A stretch of 18,623 nt of DNA from Oscillospiraceae bacterium (GCA_020024615.1 JAHHTP010000028.1:1-18623), one strand, 5' to 3'; positions 1-7,391 are shown, counted from the first letter of the stretch. Program-made: numbers and translations. The notes: generated by a model from the sequence alone, not told the origin.

Positions 1-98
1 ATTTTTGATTTTCCTGTGAAAAGTCTTGTTTTTGGTCTAAAAATTCAATATTTTTTCAGAAACAGCAGGAGGAAGGGCAAGAAAATCTGAAAAAATGC

Positions 99-127
99 TT
101 GATTATTTTTTGCAAATATGGTATGAT
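99..127 (+). promoter_or_regulatory. Sigma-A-type promoter for secG
   Basis: TTGATT at 99-104 and TATGAT at 122-127 are separated by exactly 17 bases. They lie just upstream of the secG ribosome binding site. The 98 bases before the promoter hold nothing I can recognise. Confidence 0.75.
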
Positions 128-161
128 ACTGGTAGCCATGAAAATTAACGGAGGTTAGAAT

Positions 162-413
162 ATGAACTGGTTAACAATCACTTTGGGCATTCTGCTCGTC
201 ATCGTATGTATTCTGGTCATTTTGGTGGTTTGCCTTCAGGAAACCAAACAGGATGGACTTCAGAGCCTGGGTTCCAGCAGCACCGATTCCTTCTTTAACA
301 AGAACAAAGGTAAAACCATTGAAGCGAAATTAAATAAGATTACCACAATCTTAGGCATTGCCTTCTTTGTGCTGGTACTTGCCTTAAATCTGGCAATTAC
401 TTACTACAAATAA
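162..413 (+). CDS. secG: Preprotein translocase subunit SecG
   Basis: SecG is the small accessory subunit of the SecYEG protein-conducting channel in the cytoplasmic membrane. This 83-residue protein has the family's size and layout: a hydrophobic segment at about residues 5-26, a polar loop containing the typical GLQSLGSSS stretch near residues 32-40, and a second hydrophobic segment at about 60-80. The start ATG follows GGAGG with 7 bases of spacing. In Firmicutes secG is commonly followed by rnr and then smpB and ssrA; here rnr follows, but smpB does not appear downstream. A strong hairpin terminator separates secG from rnr, so secG is probably transcribed mostly as a single gene. Identification rests on length, topology and gene order. 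Confidence 0.93.
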   Translation: MNWLTITLGILLVIVCILVILVVCLQETKQDGLQSLGSSSTDSFFNKNKGKTIEAKLNKITTILGIAFFVLVLALNLAITYYK

Positions 414-432
414 TGCAATACAGTGAATGAGG

Positions 433-478
433 ATACAGACGGGAACATATCATATGGATACCCGTCTGTATTTTTTTG
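433..478 (+). terminator. Intrinsic terminator between secG and rnr
   Basis: A perfect 11-base stem (ATACAGACGGG at 433-443 against CCCGTCTGTAT at 461-471) encloses a 17-base loop and is followed by a run of seven T. The T run ends only a dozen bases before the rnr start codon, and I see no other promoter for rnr, so rnr may depend on readthrough. Confidence 0.85.
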
Positions 479-488
479 AAAGGAAAAC

Positions 489-2804
489 ATGAATCAGAAA
501 ACAAATCATAAAAATTATAACAATAAGTATAAAAAGCATGGTGCGTCTGGTAAAAAGCACAATAAACAAGATCGTTTTCATCGTGAAAAATTTCGGAAAC
601 GGGATGCTTTAAAACCGACCGTTGTAGAATTGGATACCAAAGTTGGCGTGGAATTAGGGTTTGAAACCGAATCCGGCAAACTCGGAAGAAAGATTTACCG
701 CTATTTGCTCAAAGAACAAAAAAAGGGTGCTTCTACGGAAGATATTATTGTGGCTCTACAGAAGAAAGATTATCCGCCGAAGGAAACGAAAATTGCATTG
801 CGTATCCTGCGAGAAGAAGGCAGAGTGGTCATTTCCCGCAGAATGTATTTTCCAGCATCTAAATTTGGTATGCAGCCGGCTATTATTACCCGGATTAAGG
901 AAAGCTATGGCTATGCTAATTTGATTGACAGTCAAGACGAAGTGTTTATTCCAGGAAGATATCTCTGCGGCAGCCTGCCAGGTGAGCGTGTTCTGGTATC
1001 CAAATGTCCATCTGATCGCCGATTTGACTCGGAGGATCGTTTTATGGTGGATGATATTTTAGAAATGAAAGAGGATTGCTCTGTCATTGGCACAGTAAAA
1101 CAGGAAGAACGCAGCTATTATATCTATCCGGATCGTGGTATTGACTTCGGAATCCGTTTGAATCCGCATTTGGGCTGTGATTTTAAAGTTGGGGATAAGG
1201 TACAGGCGGTTATCGTCACCCGTGGTGAACGACACAGTGAGATGCGTGCGCAGGTGGTGCAGAACTATGGTGATTCGCAAATTGCAGCTGTTTCAGCGGA
1301 AGCGATTTTGGATGAACTGGAAATTATACGAGATTTCCCAGAGGATGTGTTGTATCAGGCAAAACAGATCGGTAAAAAGCAGATTACAGAGAAGGATTTA
1401 AGCTATCGTGAAGACTGGCGTCATGAGATTGTGTTTACCATAGACGCTGCAACTTCCAAAGATCTCGATGACGCAGTATCTTTAATTGAATATCCAGATC
1501 ATTATGAGCTGGGTGTGCATATTGCTGATGTGTCCCACTATGTCAAGCATGAAGGTGTGATTGATAAAGAAGCATTTGCAAGGGGAACCAGTGTTTATTA
1601 TGCAGATCAGGTGGTTCCAATGCTTCCGAAAGAATTGTCAAACGGCATCTGCTCGCTAAATCCGAATGAGGACAGACTGACATTTTCCGCTATCTTGACA
1701 GTTGGTAAGGATGGTCAGCTGCTGGACTTTGATTTCCGCAAAACGGTCATTTGTTCCAGAGTCAAAGGCGTGTATTCCGAGATCAACCAGATTCTAAATC
1801 ATACTGCATCAGATGAGATTCTGCAAAAATATGCTGGTCTAACGGATACCATTTTCAAGATGAAAGAACTGGCGGATATTTTGACTGCCAATAAATATGG
1901 TAGAGGTGCACCGGAAATTGATAAGCCGGAGAGTAAAATTATTTTAGGTGAGGATGGCAAAACCAAAGATATTGTGTTGCGTGAGCGTGGTGCATCGGAA
2001 ATCATTATTGAGGAATTCATGCTGATGGCAAATGAAGCAGCAGCTAAGGCTGCTAAGATGAAACATCTCCCGTTTGTATATCGTATTCATGAACCGCCAA
2101 CACCGGATAAGCTGGAAATCCTACATGAAGCGGCAGAACAGCTTGGCTTCAACGCAAAGGGAATAGAACCTGGTATGCAGCCTAAAGTGCTTTCGGCGTT
2201 ACTCAAAGCCGCAGATGGGACATCGGCGCATGATGTTATGCACACCATTGCACTGCGCAGTATGTCTAAAGCAAGATACAGTGAATCTCCGGTTGGGCAT
2301 TATGGTCTGGTGCTGGATGACTATGCACACTTTACTTCCCCGATTCGTCGTTATCCGGATTTGACGATTCATCGGATTCTCAGTGAATTTGTTACTGGAA
2401 AAGCTGTCGAGCAGGTGGAGCGCAAATATAAAAAATTTGTCAAAGAAGCATCCGAACAGTCAAGCAATACCGAACTAAAAGCCATGAGTGCCGAACGCCG
2501 CTGTTCTGATTGTTATAAAGCAGAGTATATGAAGGATAAGATTGGACAGGTGTTTGAAGCAACGGTTTCCTCTGTCATGTCCTATGGCTTATATGTAGAA
2601 CTACCGAATACGGTAGAGGGTCTGATTCATCAGTCCCGTCTGCCAGGAAGTGGAGAATATCAGATGCTGAATGCTTTTCTTATGAAAGATATGCTCAGCG
2701 GAAAAAGCTATAAGATAGGTGACACTATTCTGGTACGCTGTACTGCTGCTGATGTTGGTTCAGGTAGAATCGATTTTGAGGTAGTTGAACCCGACGAAAT
2801 ATAA
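489..2804 (+). CDS. rnr: Ribonuclease R (RNB family 3'-5' exoribonuclease)
   Basis: RNase R degrades structured RNA from the 3' end, and acts in rRNA and mRNA turnover and with tmRNA in quality control. The 771-residue protein matches the family. It has a very basic, Asn/Lys/His-rich N-terminal tail (about 1-45), a winged-helix region, two cold-shock-like RNA-binding domains, the RNB catalytic domain, and a C-terminal S1 domain (from about residue 690, IGQVFEATVSSVMSYGLYVE). The catalytic acidic cluster is visible as D319, D325, D327 and D328 in the stretch IDAATSKDLDDA; the family's usual proline after the first Asp is Ala here, but all metal ligands are kept. The start is preceded by GAAAGGA directly after the secG terminator T run. 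A bidirectional terminator closes the gene. Confidence 0.96.
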   Translation: MNQKTNHKNYNNKYKKHGASGKKHNKQDRFHREKFRKRDALKPTVVELDTKVGVELGFETESGKLGRKIYRYLLKEQKKGASTEDIIVALQKKDYPPKETKIALRILREEGRVVISRRMYFPASKFGMQPAIITRIKESYGYANLIDSQDEVFIPGRYLCGSLPGERVLVSKCPSDRRFDSEDRFMVDDILEMKEDCSVIGTVKQEERSYYIYPDRGIDFGIRLNPHLGCDFKVGDKVQAVIVTRGERHSEMRAQVVQNYGDSQIAAVSAEAILDELEIIRDFPEDVLYQAKQIGKKQITEKDLSYREDWRHEIVFTIDAATSKDLDDAVSLIEYPDHYELGVHIADVSHYVKHEGVIDKEAFARGTSVYYADQVVPMLPKELSNGICSLNPNEDRLTFSAILTVGKDGQLLDFDFRKTVICSRVKGVYSEINQILNHTASDEILQKYAGLTDTIFKMKELADILTANKYGRGAPEIDKPESKIILGEDGKTKDIVLRERGASEIIIEEFMLMANEAAAKAAKMKHLPFVYRIHEPPTPDKLEILHEAAEQLGFNAKGIEPGMQPKVLSALLKAADGTSAHDVMHTIALRSMSKARYSESPVGHYGLVLDDYAHFTSPIRRYPDLTIHRILSEFVTGKAVEQVERKYKKFVKEASEQSSNTELKAMSAERRCSDCYKAEYMKDKIGQVFEATVSSVMSYGLYVELPNTVEGLIHQSRLPGSGEYQMLNAFLMKDMLSGKSYKIGDTILVRCTAADVGSGRIDFEVVEPDEI

Positions 2805-2812
2805 AAGAAAAA

Positions 2813-2850
2813 CCCGGAGTTTATCGGTCAAAGATAAGCTCCGGGAGTTT
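2813..2850. terminator. Bidirectional terminator between convergent rnr and the ECF S-component gene
   Basis: CCCGGAG plus TTATC (2813-2825) pairs with GATAA plus CTCCGGG (2833-2845) to give a 12-pair stem. It is followed on the plus strand by AGTTTTTATT and preceded by AGAAAAA, which is a T run on the minus strand. It can end transcription from both sides. Confidence 0.85.
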
Positions 2851-3381
2851 TTATTCCTTGATGATATTCGCTTTTTTCAGTGTGATAACCAGAATGGGGA
2901 TTAAAATAATATGTAAAATAATGCCTGGAACTGCACCCGTAACAGCACCTGCAAAGAATGCTTTCCATGTAAATGGATTTCCCATGATCGCCATCATAAT
3001 GCTCATAGCAGTGCCCCAGACGATGCGTCCGGCAACCATAGCTCCCAGCAGAGAAGTGTAAATGTGAATGGTTTTCTTTGGCAGGAAGCGGTAGAGCAGG
3101 CCTGCGGTCAAACCATAAGCAGCTAATTCAAAACACATCGGAATAAAGACCGGAAACGGCGGCATACCGAACATCAGATAGCGCAGCACCGGCCCAATTA
3201 GACCAATCAATGCAGCCCACCATGGTCCACACAGAAATCCGGCAAGCAGAACAGGAATATGCATCGGGGAAAGCATTCCGCCGATTTGCGGAATCTGGCC
3301 AGTTAAAAATGGAAGCAGCAAGCAGAGAGCTAAGCACATGGCTGCATAGGAAAGTTTTAGGATAAAAGATTTGTTTTTCGT
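2851..3381 (-). CDS. ECF transporter S component (substrate-binding membrane subunit); probable ACG start
   Basis: This small, strongly hydrophobic protein has about five or six membrane segments and looks like the substrate-binding S component of an energy-coupling factor vitamin or cofactor importer, which would pair with a shared EcfAAT module not present here. The GQIPQIG, LSPMHIPVLLAGFLCG and FGMPPFP stretches are typical of one S-component subfamily; the substrate cannot be read from sequence. The first in-frame ATG (3339) gives 162 residues, has no Shine-Dalgarno, and cuts into the first membrane segment. Upstream, an AAAGGGAG box (3390-3397) sits exactly 8 bases before an in-frame ACG (3379-3381) followed by AAA AAC AAA, where an ATG is expected. 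I therefore extend the gene to 3381 (176 residues), with the start codon uncertain. Confidence 0.75.
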   Translation of the reverse strand, partial: TKNKSFILKLSYAAMCLALCLLLPFLTGQIPQIGGMLSPMHIPVLLAGFLCGPWWAALIGLIGPVLRYLMFGMPPFPVFIPMCFELAAYGLTAGLLYRFLPKKTIHIYTSLLGAMVAGRIVWGTAMSIMMAIMGNPFTWKAFFAGAVTGAVPGIILHIILIPILVITLKKANIIKE

Positions 3382-3477
3382 TTGAGATACTCCCTTTCAA
3401 ATTAAAATAACCGTCTTGAACGGGAGAATAATGTCTTGGACATCGTTTATGTTAAAAGTGAATTTTGATTTGATCGT

Positions 3478-3885
3478 TTAATTAAGAAGTGTTTTAAGCA
3501 GTTCAACCGCTTCATCTATCAGTTTCGACAGCGAGAGTGTTTGAGTACCAACAACCAGATTGTTGCACTGATTGACCGGCAGCAGTACTTTTTTGGCGCG
3601 GCTTTGTCCAATGGAAACGGCCATTTTCGGGGTGATTTCTCCAAGTAGAGAATCTGCTGCAACAATTCCAATCGGCCCGGCGATAATATCCGCATCTCGA
3701 CAGGCAACAATCACTGAATTTTCTCCAGTTGCGCCGGCATTTGCACCAGCTTTAATCATAGTGGAGGTAGCGATGGCGTTGGTACCAACAGCGATTACAT
3801 CACAGTTTAATTCGGTTGCTTTGATGCGTTCGATGAGGAGCCCGCCCATGCGTCCGCTCTGTCCGTCTATCACAACAACTTTCAT
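3478..3885 (-). CDS. DUF3842 family protein
   Basis: A 135-residue protein beginning VVVIDGQSGRMGG, a beta strand followed by a Gly-rich loop that resembles a Rossmann-type nucleotide-binding fold, then Ala/Gly-rich repeats of strand and helix (residues about 30-100). I recognise it as DUF3842, a conserved family of unknown function in Clostridia; the fold is my inference. Its ATG overlaps the stop of the upstream kinase gene in an ATGA (3882-3885), so the two are translationally coupled and probably work together. A 97-base gap separates it from the S-component gene downstream, with a weak hairpin (CCGT/ACGG around 3411-3424) and no convincing terminator. Confidence 0.85.
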   Translation of the reverse strand: MKVVVIDGQSGRMGGLLIERIKATELNCDVIAVGTNAIATSTMIKAGANAGATGENSVIVACRDADIIAGPIGIVAADSLLGEITPKMAVSIGQSRAKKVLLPVNQCNNLVVGTQTLSLSKLIDEAVELLKTLLN

Positions 3886-4949
3886 TCATTTACCTCCACA
3901 ATTAGATCACAGCGCGTTTTGATTTCGGTCGCTGAAAAATACCGCTGTTCCATCGGAATCCAGATATTGAAAAATTTTTCTTGTAGAAATGGAATATTTC
4001 GCTTTTGAATCCGTTTCTTCTGTAATATTGGGTCAATATCCAGAAAAACTGACAGGTTGTAATGTTCTGCAAAAGTTGGATGCATGCTGTATGCACCTTC
4101 GATAAAATTAATCCGTTTGTAAGGTACGGTCACAGGTGGTTGCAAAGTAAAGGATGAGCAATCAAATTTTTGATATGTTACATCCTTTTGTCTGCATAAT
4201 GGCTGCATTACTTCAGTATCAAACCGCTCATAGTCCACATTGCCACCGATTTCAGCCAAACGCTGTTCGGTTCGCTGATGTGGCTGCAAGAAAAAGTCAT
4301 CCATATGAAATACATTGCAATCATATACCTGCTTCAAAATATTGGAAAGGGTGGTTTTCCCAGATGCACTGCTGCCTTCAATCGCAATCAAAAGCGGTTG
4401 AGAATCAGATATCAGTTGGTCAACAGCAGCAAACAGTGGTAGAAACCGAATATACTTCTTATGAATAACACGATATGCTGGATGATAGGTAGTATGGTAT
4501 ATCCTTGAATGATGACAGGCAGGATAACCCAGTTCTTTCCATACGGCAATTTGGGATTTGACTTTATCGGTGGAAAATGGAATATGATTCTGTTCACACA
4601 ATGTGGTTAGAACACGGAGTTTATCCTCCAGCTGTGAAATAGTTCCAGCAGGCTGGGTTGTGGACAGAACCAAGAGTTTTGCTAAAGTGTTGGCTGATAA
4701 TCCCGTTTGATGTAGCGCTGAAAGATACAATCGAAAATAATCGCCGTTCAGTGGTTCGATTGCTGGGGTAATATCTGGTGCAGATATGGCTTCAGCCTTG
4801 ATGTCATCTACAGTAGTTGATGGGTCAGCAATTAGATGACCACATCCAAACACACTTTGATGCAAACATTTCATATAATCCTCCGGCTGAGAAGCTGGAT
4901 ATTGCATGGACAGGCTTAATAAAAATTCCGCAGTTGTTTGCTGTTTCAT
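3882..4949 (-). CDS. Uridine kinase-like P-loop protein with an uncharacterised N-terminal domain
   Basis: A 355-residue two-part protein. The C-terminal half (from about residue 180) is a uridine kinase/phosphoribulokinase-like P-loop kinase: Walker A GSSASGKT at residues 192-199, then HMDDFF with the catalytic-type Asp pair, and an INFIEGAYSMHP strand. The true substrate is unknown. The N-terminal half (1-180) is not a kinase domain. It carries two notable motifs: FGCGHL (residues 34-39) and ACHHSRIYHTTYHPAYRV (144-161). I recall this N-terminal region from other gut Firmicutes kinases but know no function for it. I chose ATG 4949 because AAAGGAG lies 8 bases upstream and a promoter sits just beyond; a longer in-frame ORF extends to 5237 but runs through the 6S-like RNA. 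The stop overlaps the DUF3842 start. Confidence 0.85.
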   Translation of the reverse strand: MKQQTTAEFLLSLSMQYPASQPEDYMKCLHQSVFGCGHLIADPSTTVDDIKAEAISAPDITPAIEPLNGDYFRLYLSALHQTGLSANTLAKLLVLSTTQPAGTISQLEDKLRVLTTLCEQNHIPFSTDKVKSQIAVWKELGYPACHHSRIYHTTYHPAYRVIHKKYIRFLPLFAAVDQLISDSQPLLIAIEGSSASGKTTLSNILKQVYDCNVFHMDDFFLQPHQRTEQRLAEIGGNVDYERFDTEVMQPLCRQKDVTYQKFDCSSFTLQPPVTVPYKRINFIEGAYSMHPTFAEHYNLSVFLDIDPILQKKRIQKRNIPFLQEKFFNIWIPMEQRYFSATEIKTRCDLIVEVNE

Positions 4950-4977
4950 CCATAACACTCCTTTTCCGATCTTTTCC

Positions 4978-5005
4978 ATTATACCATAATCAGCCAAAAA
5001 ATCAA
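4978..5005 (-). promoter_or_regulatory. Promoter for the kinase-DUF3842 operon
   Basis: On the minus strand TTGATT (5005-5000) and TATAAT (4983-4978) are 16 bases apart, and TGG precedes the -10 in an extended -10 arrangement. It lies between the terminator of the 6S-like RNA and the kinase ribosome binding site. Confidence 0.75.
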
Positions 5006-5034
5006 CAGCAGTTTGGCGGAGAATATTTAAGAAA

Positions 5035-5061
5035 AAATAAAAAAGACTCGTTTTTACGAGC
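5035..5061 (-). terminator. Terminator of the 6S-like RNA
   Basis: On the minus strand CTCGT (5060-5056) pairs with ACGAG (5051-5047) around a short A-rich loop, followed by GTC and a T-rich run (TTTTTTATTTTTT). The stem is short, but the T run is long and the position fits the end of the RNA. Confidence 0.7.
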
Positions 5062-5276
5062 CCTATACTAAAATAATCCGCCTTGCCGTTGCATGGCCAA
5101 TGAAAACCCGTGCTCACACACGGTGGGTAAAAATCTCCTCCGGTACGCGCGCTCCCTTCGTCCGCTAAAAAGCGGGAGGTCTGCAATTGTACAAGAGAGC
5201 CGATTCCCAATTGAAAAATGTGGGCCTTTGAAACCACACTGACGATGCAAGGCAGAATCTTTTGTTTCTTTTCTTG
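5062..5276 (-). ncRNA. ssrS: Probable 6S RNA (RNA polymerase-binding regulatory RNA)
   Basis: A minus-strand transcription unit with a strong promoter and terminator encodes a roughly 200-nt structured RNA with no good ORF. The ends pair as UCUGCCUUGC with GCAAGGCGGA (10 pairs, one G-U) and the helix continues as GUGUGG with CCAUGC. Inside lies a large internal loop whose 3' strand carries a small hairpin (CCGUG...CACGG, about 5107-5122), then a long, interrupted apical stem ending in CCGC-UUUUUA-GCGG. A closing stem, a central bubble with a small 3'-side hairpin, and a long apical arm are the architecture of 6S RNA, which mimics an open promoter and sequesters the housekeeping RNA polymerase holoenzyme. 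I identify it by architecture, size and promoter strength rather than by confident sequence match; another structured RNA is possible. Confidence 0.6.
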
Positions 5277-5282
5277 ATTCTT

Positions 5283-5310
5283 ATTATACCAGATTTTTTC
5301 GAAAAATCAA
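5283..5310 (-). promoter_or_regulatory. Strong promoter of the 6S-like RNA
   Basis: On the minus strand TTGATT (5310-5305) and TATAAT (5288-5283) have 16-base spacing with an extended -10 (TGG before TATAAT). The roughly 35 bases upstream are almost pure A/T, like an UP element. This is what is expected for a stable RNA gene. Confidence 0.8.
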
Positions 5311-5422
5311 GATACAAATTTAATTTTTTTTATATTTTTTTTGTTGTTTCAACCAAATAACGACTGGAACTGATTTTATTGTACGCAAATAAAGCATTTT
5401 TTATACCAATTTTTTTCAAAAA

Positions 5423-5773
5423 TTATTCTTCAAAATAATCGGAATAGTTGTAGGTTTCCTCATCTTCATACAAAGAATCCTCTAAAATACCGAGCCGTTC
5501 CATGAAAATTGGCCCAATGCGTTCTAATTCGGCTTCATCAACCATCTCAAAATCTTCCTCGCCAGTCTGCTCATCCTCAATGACTCGCATAACGATCAGC
5601 GGCTGATCCCCTGAAAGGGATTTTTCCTTGGAATCTGATGCCGGTGTCATAGCATAATAGTGGCTGTCGGCATAATCCATTTCATCGAGCAGTTCAAAAT
5701 TCCACTGCTTACCGTCCTCGTCAGTTAAGGTATAGAGGGTCGGGCCGTCATCGAAATAATTATATTGTCCCAT
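5423..5773 (-). CDS. DUF1292 domain-containing acidic protein
   Basis: A 116-residue, highly acidic protein (many Glu/Asp, ending YNYSDYFEE). The first 30 residues contain the DUF1292 signature, a Thr-Asp-Glu-Asp-Gly turn followed by a short aromatic strand (TLTDEDGKQWNFELLDEMDY), and a VMRVIEDEQTGEEDFEMVDEAE segment follows. Members are small conserved Firmicutes proteins of unknown function. No membrane segment or catalytic motif is seen. The ATG follows AAGGAG closely. It lies downstream of rpmE past that gene's hairpin terminator, and I see no separate promoter, so expression may come from readthrough. No clear hairpin terminator follows; the AT-rich bases 5320-5420 lead into the upstream region of the 6S-like RNA. 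Confidence 0.85.
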   Translation of the reverse strand: MGQYNYFDDGPTLYTLTDEDGKQWNFELLDEMDYADSHYYAMTPASDSKEKSLSGDQPLIVMRVIEDEQTGEEDFEMVDEAELERIGPIFMERLGILEDSLYEDEETYNYSDYFEE

Positions 5774-5786
5774 ATTTTCTCCTTTT

Positions 5787-5830
5787 TTGCATAAAACAAA
5801 GCAGCGAAATCCTTAAAAGGAATCGCTGCT
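5787..5830 (-). terminator. Terminator after rpmE
   Basis: AGCAGCGA (5800-5807) pairs with TCGCTGCT (5823-5830), with an inner TCCTT/AAGGA stem. On the minus strand it is followed by TTTGTTTTAT. It separates rpmE from the DUF1292 gene. Confidence 0.8.
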
Positions 5831-5851
5831 CTGAAATTGCTCTTTGCGAAC

Positions 5852-6052
5852 TTATTTTGTGCCCCAACGTTTTTTGAATCTATCAACACGACCGCCGGCA
5901 TCAACGAGTTTCTGTTTACCGGTGAAGAACGGGTGACATTTCGAACAAATTTCTACTTTCAGGTTCTCTTTGGTAGAACGAGTGTGGATAACTTCGCCGC
6001 AAGCGCAGGTGATAGTGGTTTCTTTGTACTGCGGATGAATGCCCTGTTTCAT
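5852..6052 (-). CDS. rpmE: 50S ribosomal protein L31 (zinc-binding type)
   Basis: L31 sits on the large subunit at the intersubunit bridge to the 30S head. The 66-residue protein starts MKQGIHPQYKE, typical of bacterial L31. It retains four cysteines (C16, C18, C36, C39), so it is the zinc-containing C+ form rather than the zinc-free type B form made under zinc starvation. It ends in the usual Phe-Thr-Gly-Lys-Gln-Lys and Val-Asp-x-Gly-Gly-Arg-Val-x-Arg-Phe segments. I chose ATG 6052 over an upstream in-frame ATG because GAGGTG lies about 9 bases before it and homologues begin here. The gene has its own promoter and terminator. Confidence 0.96.
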   Translation of the reverse strand: MKQGIHPQYKETTITCACGEVIHTRSTKENLKVEICSKCHPFFTGKQKLVDAGGRVDRFKKRWGTK

Positions 6053-6096
6053 TGTGTGTTTCACCTCTTTCTGAATCATCAGTCTATCGATTATCA

Positions 6097-6125
6097 ATTA
6101 TAGCATATTAAAACACAAAATGCAA
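6097..6125 (-). promoter_or_regulatory. Promoter of rpmE
   Basis: On the minus strand TTGCAT (6125-6120) and TATAAT (6102-6097) are 17 bases apart, just upstream of the rpmE ribosome binding site. Confidence 0.75.
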
Positions 6126-6214
6126 GTGTTTTTTCGAAAAACTTATTGCCGTTTACGGATCAAATTCCGTTTAAAGTGTTGTGAAATGCAAAAAATAACC
6201 GATTTTATTTCAAA

Positions 6215-7309
6215 TTATACGTTAAAACGGAATTCGACAATGTCGCCATCCTTCATAACATACTCTTTGCCCTCGGAACGCAGCAGTCCTTTTTCCTTGA
6301 CTGCTGTCATGCTGCCACATTCGATTAAATCATCGTATGCAACGATTTCGGCACGAATAAAACCGCGCTCAAAGTCGGTATGAATCTTGCCGGCAGCCTG
6401 CGGAGCCTTGGTACCACGGGTAATGGTCCATGCTCTAACCTCTTTTTCACCAGCAGTCAAGAAAGAAATATATCCCAGCAGAGAGTAGCCGGTGGAAATA
6501 ATCTTATCCAAGCCAGATTCTTCAATGCCAAGTTCCTCTAAGAACATCAGCTTGTCATCTTCTTCCATGCCTGCAAGTTCTTCTTCAAGTTTTGCGCAGA
6601 TCGGGAGGATTTCGGCGTGTTCTTCTTTAGCTAAGGCCTCGACCGCTTTATAGTTTTGATTGGATGCCAGCCCACCACGGAAGTCTTCTTCACACATATT
6701 AGCTGCATAGATGACAGGTTTACCAGAAAGCAGCGGGATATCCCACAGAACATCTCTTTCATCGTCGGTGCAGTCGAAGCTGCGTGCGGATTTGCCTGCG
6801 GAGAGATGCTCGTGCAATGCCTCCAGTACATTCAGCTCATACTGGTATTTTTTATCGCCTTTGAGCGCTTTTTTGGTTTTGTCAATACGGCGTTCTAGAA
6901 TTTCGATATCGGAGAAAATCAGTTCCAGATTGATTGTTTCGATATCACGCAGTGCGTTGATAGAACCATCAACATGGATGATGTTTTCATCCTCAAAGCA
7001 ACGAACAACATGAACAATCGCGTCAACCTCTCGAATGTTTGCAAGGAACTTGTTTCCAAGACCCTCACCTTTAGATGCACCTTTTACCAGACCTGCGATA
7101 TCAACGAATTCCAGTACAGCTGGTGTGAATTTCTGCGGGTGATACATTTCAGCCAGTTTATCAAGACGCTTGTCCGGAACCGAAACGACGCCGACATTCG
7201 GCTCGATTGTGCAGAACGGATAGTTTGCAGACTGTGCGCCTGCATTGGTCAGCGCATTAAATAAGGTGCTCTTGCCGACATTCGGCAGACCTACCATGCC
7301 TAATTTCAT
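6215..7309 (-). CDS. ychF: Redox-regulated ATPase YchF (Obg-family P-loop protein)
   Basis: YchF is a universally conserved member of the Obg family that binds ATP rather than GTP, associates with ribosomes and is linked to stress responses. The 364-residue length is standard. Visible motifs are the P-loop GLPNVGKST near residues 6-14, the switch II region DIAGLVKGASKGEGLGNKFL near 69-88, and AANMCEED at the G4 position, which departs from the NKxD of true GTPases as expected for YchF. A helical insertion follows at about 125-200 and a TGS-type domain covers the last 80 residues (TITRGTKAPQAAG through VEFRFNV). The start ATG follows an AGAGGGA box. The gene has its own promoter; no clear hairpin terminator is visible before the rpmE promoter. 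Confidence 0.97.
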   Translation of the reverse strand: MKLGMVGLPNVGKSTLFNALTNAGAQSANYPFCTIEPNVGVVSVPDKRLDKLAEMYHPQKFTPAVLEFVDIAGLVKGASKGEGLGNKFLANIREVDAIVHVVRCFEDENIIHVDGSINALRDIETINLELIFSDIEILERRIDKTKKALKGDKKYQYELNVLEALHEHLSAGKSARSFDCTDDERDVLWDIPLLSGKPVIYAANMCEEDFRGGLASNQNYKAVEALAKEEHAEILPICAKLEEELAGMEEDDKLMFLEELGIEESGLDKIISTGYSLLGYISFLTAGEKEVRAWTITRGTKAPQAAGKIHTDFERGFIRAEIVAYDDLIECGSMTAVKEKGLLRSEGKEYVMKDGDIVEFRFNV

Positions 7310-7391
7310 AAGAGAATCCCTCTGTCTTTCTTTTATATAGTCAGGCTGAAAACAACCTGTTTTTATCAGCAGTAAAAAAACCGCTCTTTAC

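Noticed and set aside
3128..3400. 90-residue minus-strand ORF with a TTG start overlapping the S component
   Set aside because: Another frame of the S-component gene; it shares the same Shine-Dalgarno region, but its translation lacks the membrane-segment pattern of the S component.
4950..5237. N-terminal extension of the kinase by 96 residues
   Set aside because: It would run through the 6S-like RNA and its terminator and over the kinase promoter; the ATG at 4949 has a good Shine-Dalgarno.
5068..5250. 60-residue minus-strand ORF in the 6S-like RNA
   Set aside because: No ribosome binding site, composition dictated by RNA stems; a structured RNA is the better explanation.
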